This document shows, piece by piece, positions 5,194-5,436 of a stretch of DNA of 5,436 nucleotides. The stretch is taken from positions 1 through 5,436 of the forward strand of contig JAOUDR010000233.1 in the NCBI GenBank assembly GCA_029859185.1, given 5' to 3'. Source of the stretch: Gemmatimonadota bacterium. Its GTDB lineage: Bacteria; Gemmatimonadota; Gemmatimonadetes; Gemmatimonadales; GWC2-71-9. Below the pieces are notes generated by a model that made no database searches, was not told where the DNA came from, and worked only from the letters and a program-made list of their open reading frames with translations. A program made the translations under genes and the position numbers. Numbering within the stretch: position 1 is the first letter of the stretch; the number at the start of each line of letters is the position of its first letter.

Positions 5194-5436
5194 TGGCTGC
5201 GGGCCTGGAGGCGGAGATCGGTTAGGCGCAGTTCCGTCCCGGGCTCGACGACGATATCACGCTCGAGGGTTTCATAGCCGTCGCGCTCGATGCGCAGCCG
5301 GTGTTCGCCGGCCGCGATGGGGATGCCGATGGCGGGCGTCTGGCCAACGTGCGTGCCGTCCACGAAGAGTTTGCCCCACGGCTCGGCTCGGATGAAGAGC
5401 ATGCCAGGTGCCGGGATCGGATCGGGTGGGGGATCG
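5190..5436 (-). CDS. PEGA-domain protein, C-terminal part (5' end outside window), possibly a Ser/Thr kinase
   Basis: The frame is open from the right edge to TGA 5192-5190, giving 81 full codons. After a proline-rich linker (DPPPDPIPAPG) comes one PEGA domain: LFIRAEPWGKLFVDGTHVGQ, then TPAIGIPIAAGEHRLRIERDGYETLERDIVVEPG. The hallmarks are VDG..VG.TP, the G-H-R-L-R-I strand and the DGYE turn. PEGA domains are small beta modules found in surface proteins and at the C-terminus of some bacterial serine/threonine kinases. The sequence joins directly through a proline-rich linker, so the visible methionine at 5402-5400 is probably internal and not the start. The pairing of a linker-PEGA tail with a downstream TPR gene resembles kinase loci in Gemmatimonadota and Acidobacteriota, but no kinase domain is in view. 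The ATGA overlap with the next gene shows they are co-transcribed. Confidence 0.8.
   Translation of the reverse strand, partial: DPPPDPIPAPGMLFIRAEPWGKLFVDGTHVGQTPAIGIPIAAGEHRLRIERDGYETLERDIVVEPGTELRLTDLRLQARSQ

Noticed and set aside
4147..5277. Long + strand open frame of 376 codons opposite the TPR and PEGA genes
   Set aside because: The opposite strand has a signal peptide, coupled start and PEGA domain. This frame has low-complexity composition and begins inside the repeat element.

Overview
The window is high-GC bacterial DNA with strong G/C bias at third codon positions. It carries four complete protein genes and two that run off the edges. No taxon can be read directly. The PEGA-domain plus TPR pair, the possible metalloprotease tail and the intergenic repeat style fit an environmental lineage such as Gemmatimonadota; that is inference, not proof.

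Layout, left to right: (1) the 3' end of a + strand gene (stop 206-208), possibly a zinc-dependent metalloprotease. (2) Convergent to it on the - strand, a complete cardiolipin-synthase-type phospholipase D protein (283-1743), starting with GTG and apparently leaderless. (3) A divergent intergenic region (1744-1964) with a terminator-like hairpin in the leader of a + strand cold-shock protein gene (1965-2168). (4) A 208-nt gap filled by a structured repeat element, then a complete + strand ABC-F gene, ettA (2377-4053). (5) A second copy of the repeat element, overlapping the 3' end of ettA. (6) Convergent to ettA on the - strand, a two-gene unit with an ATGA overlap: the C-terminal PEGA domain of a larger protein (runs off the right edge) followed by a secreted or membrane-anchored TPR protein (4180-5193).

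The most unusual content is non-coding. Two gene ends carry related palindromic elements built from an octamer, GCCGTCT plus one variable base. Tandem copies form opposing arms around a core containing GCGGGAGTGG. A degenerate relative or independent hairpin lies at the third gene end. The copy after ettA folds into a long two-part hairpin, and its first repeats encode the last five residues and the stop codon of EttA. These elements sit where bidirectional transcription terminators would be expected, and look like a dispersed, REP-like family.

Functionally, csp (RNA chaperone) and ettA (ATP-sensing translation factor) are adjacent, co-directional and both concern translation. The PEGA/TPR pair looks like an envelope or signalling module. 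The cardiolipin synthase is an independent membrane-lipid gene. No mobile element, CRISPR array, tRNA or rRNA was seen, and no wholly new protein system is evident.
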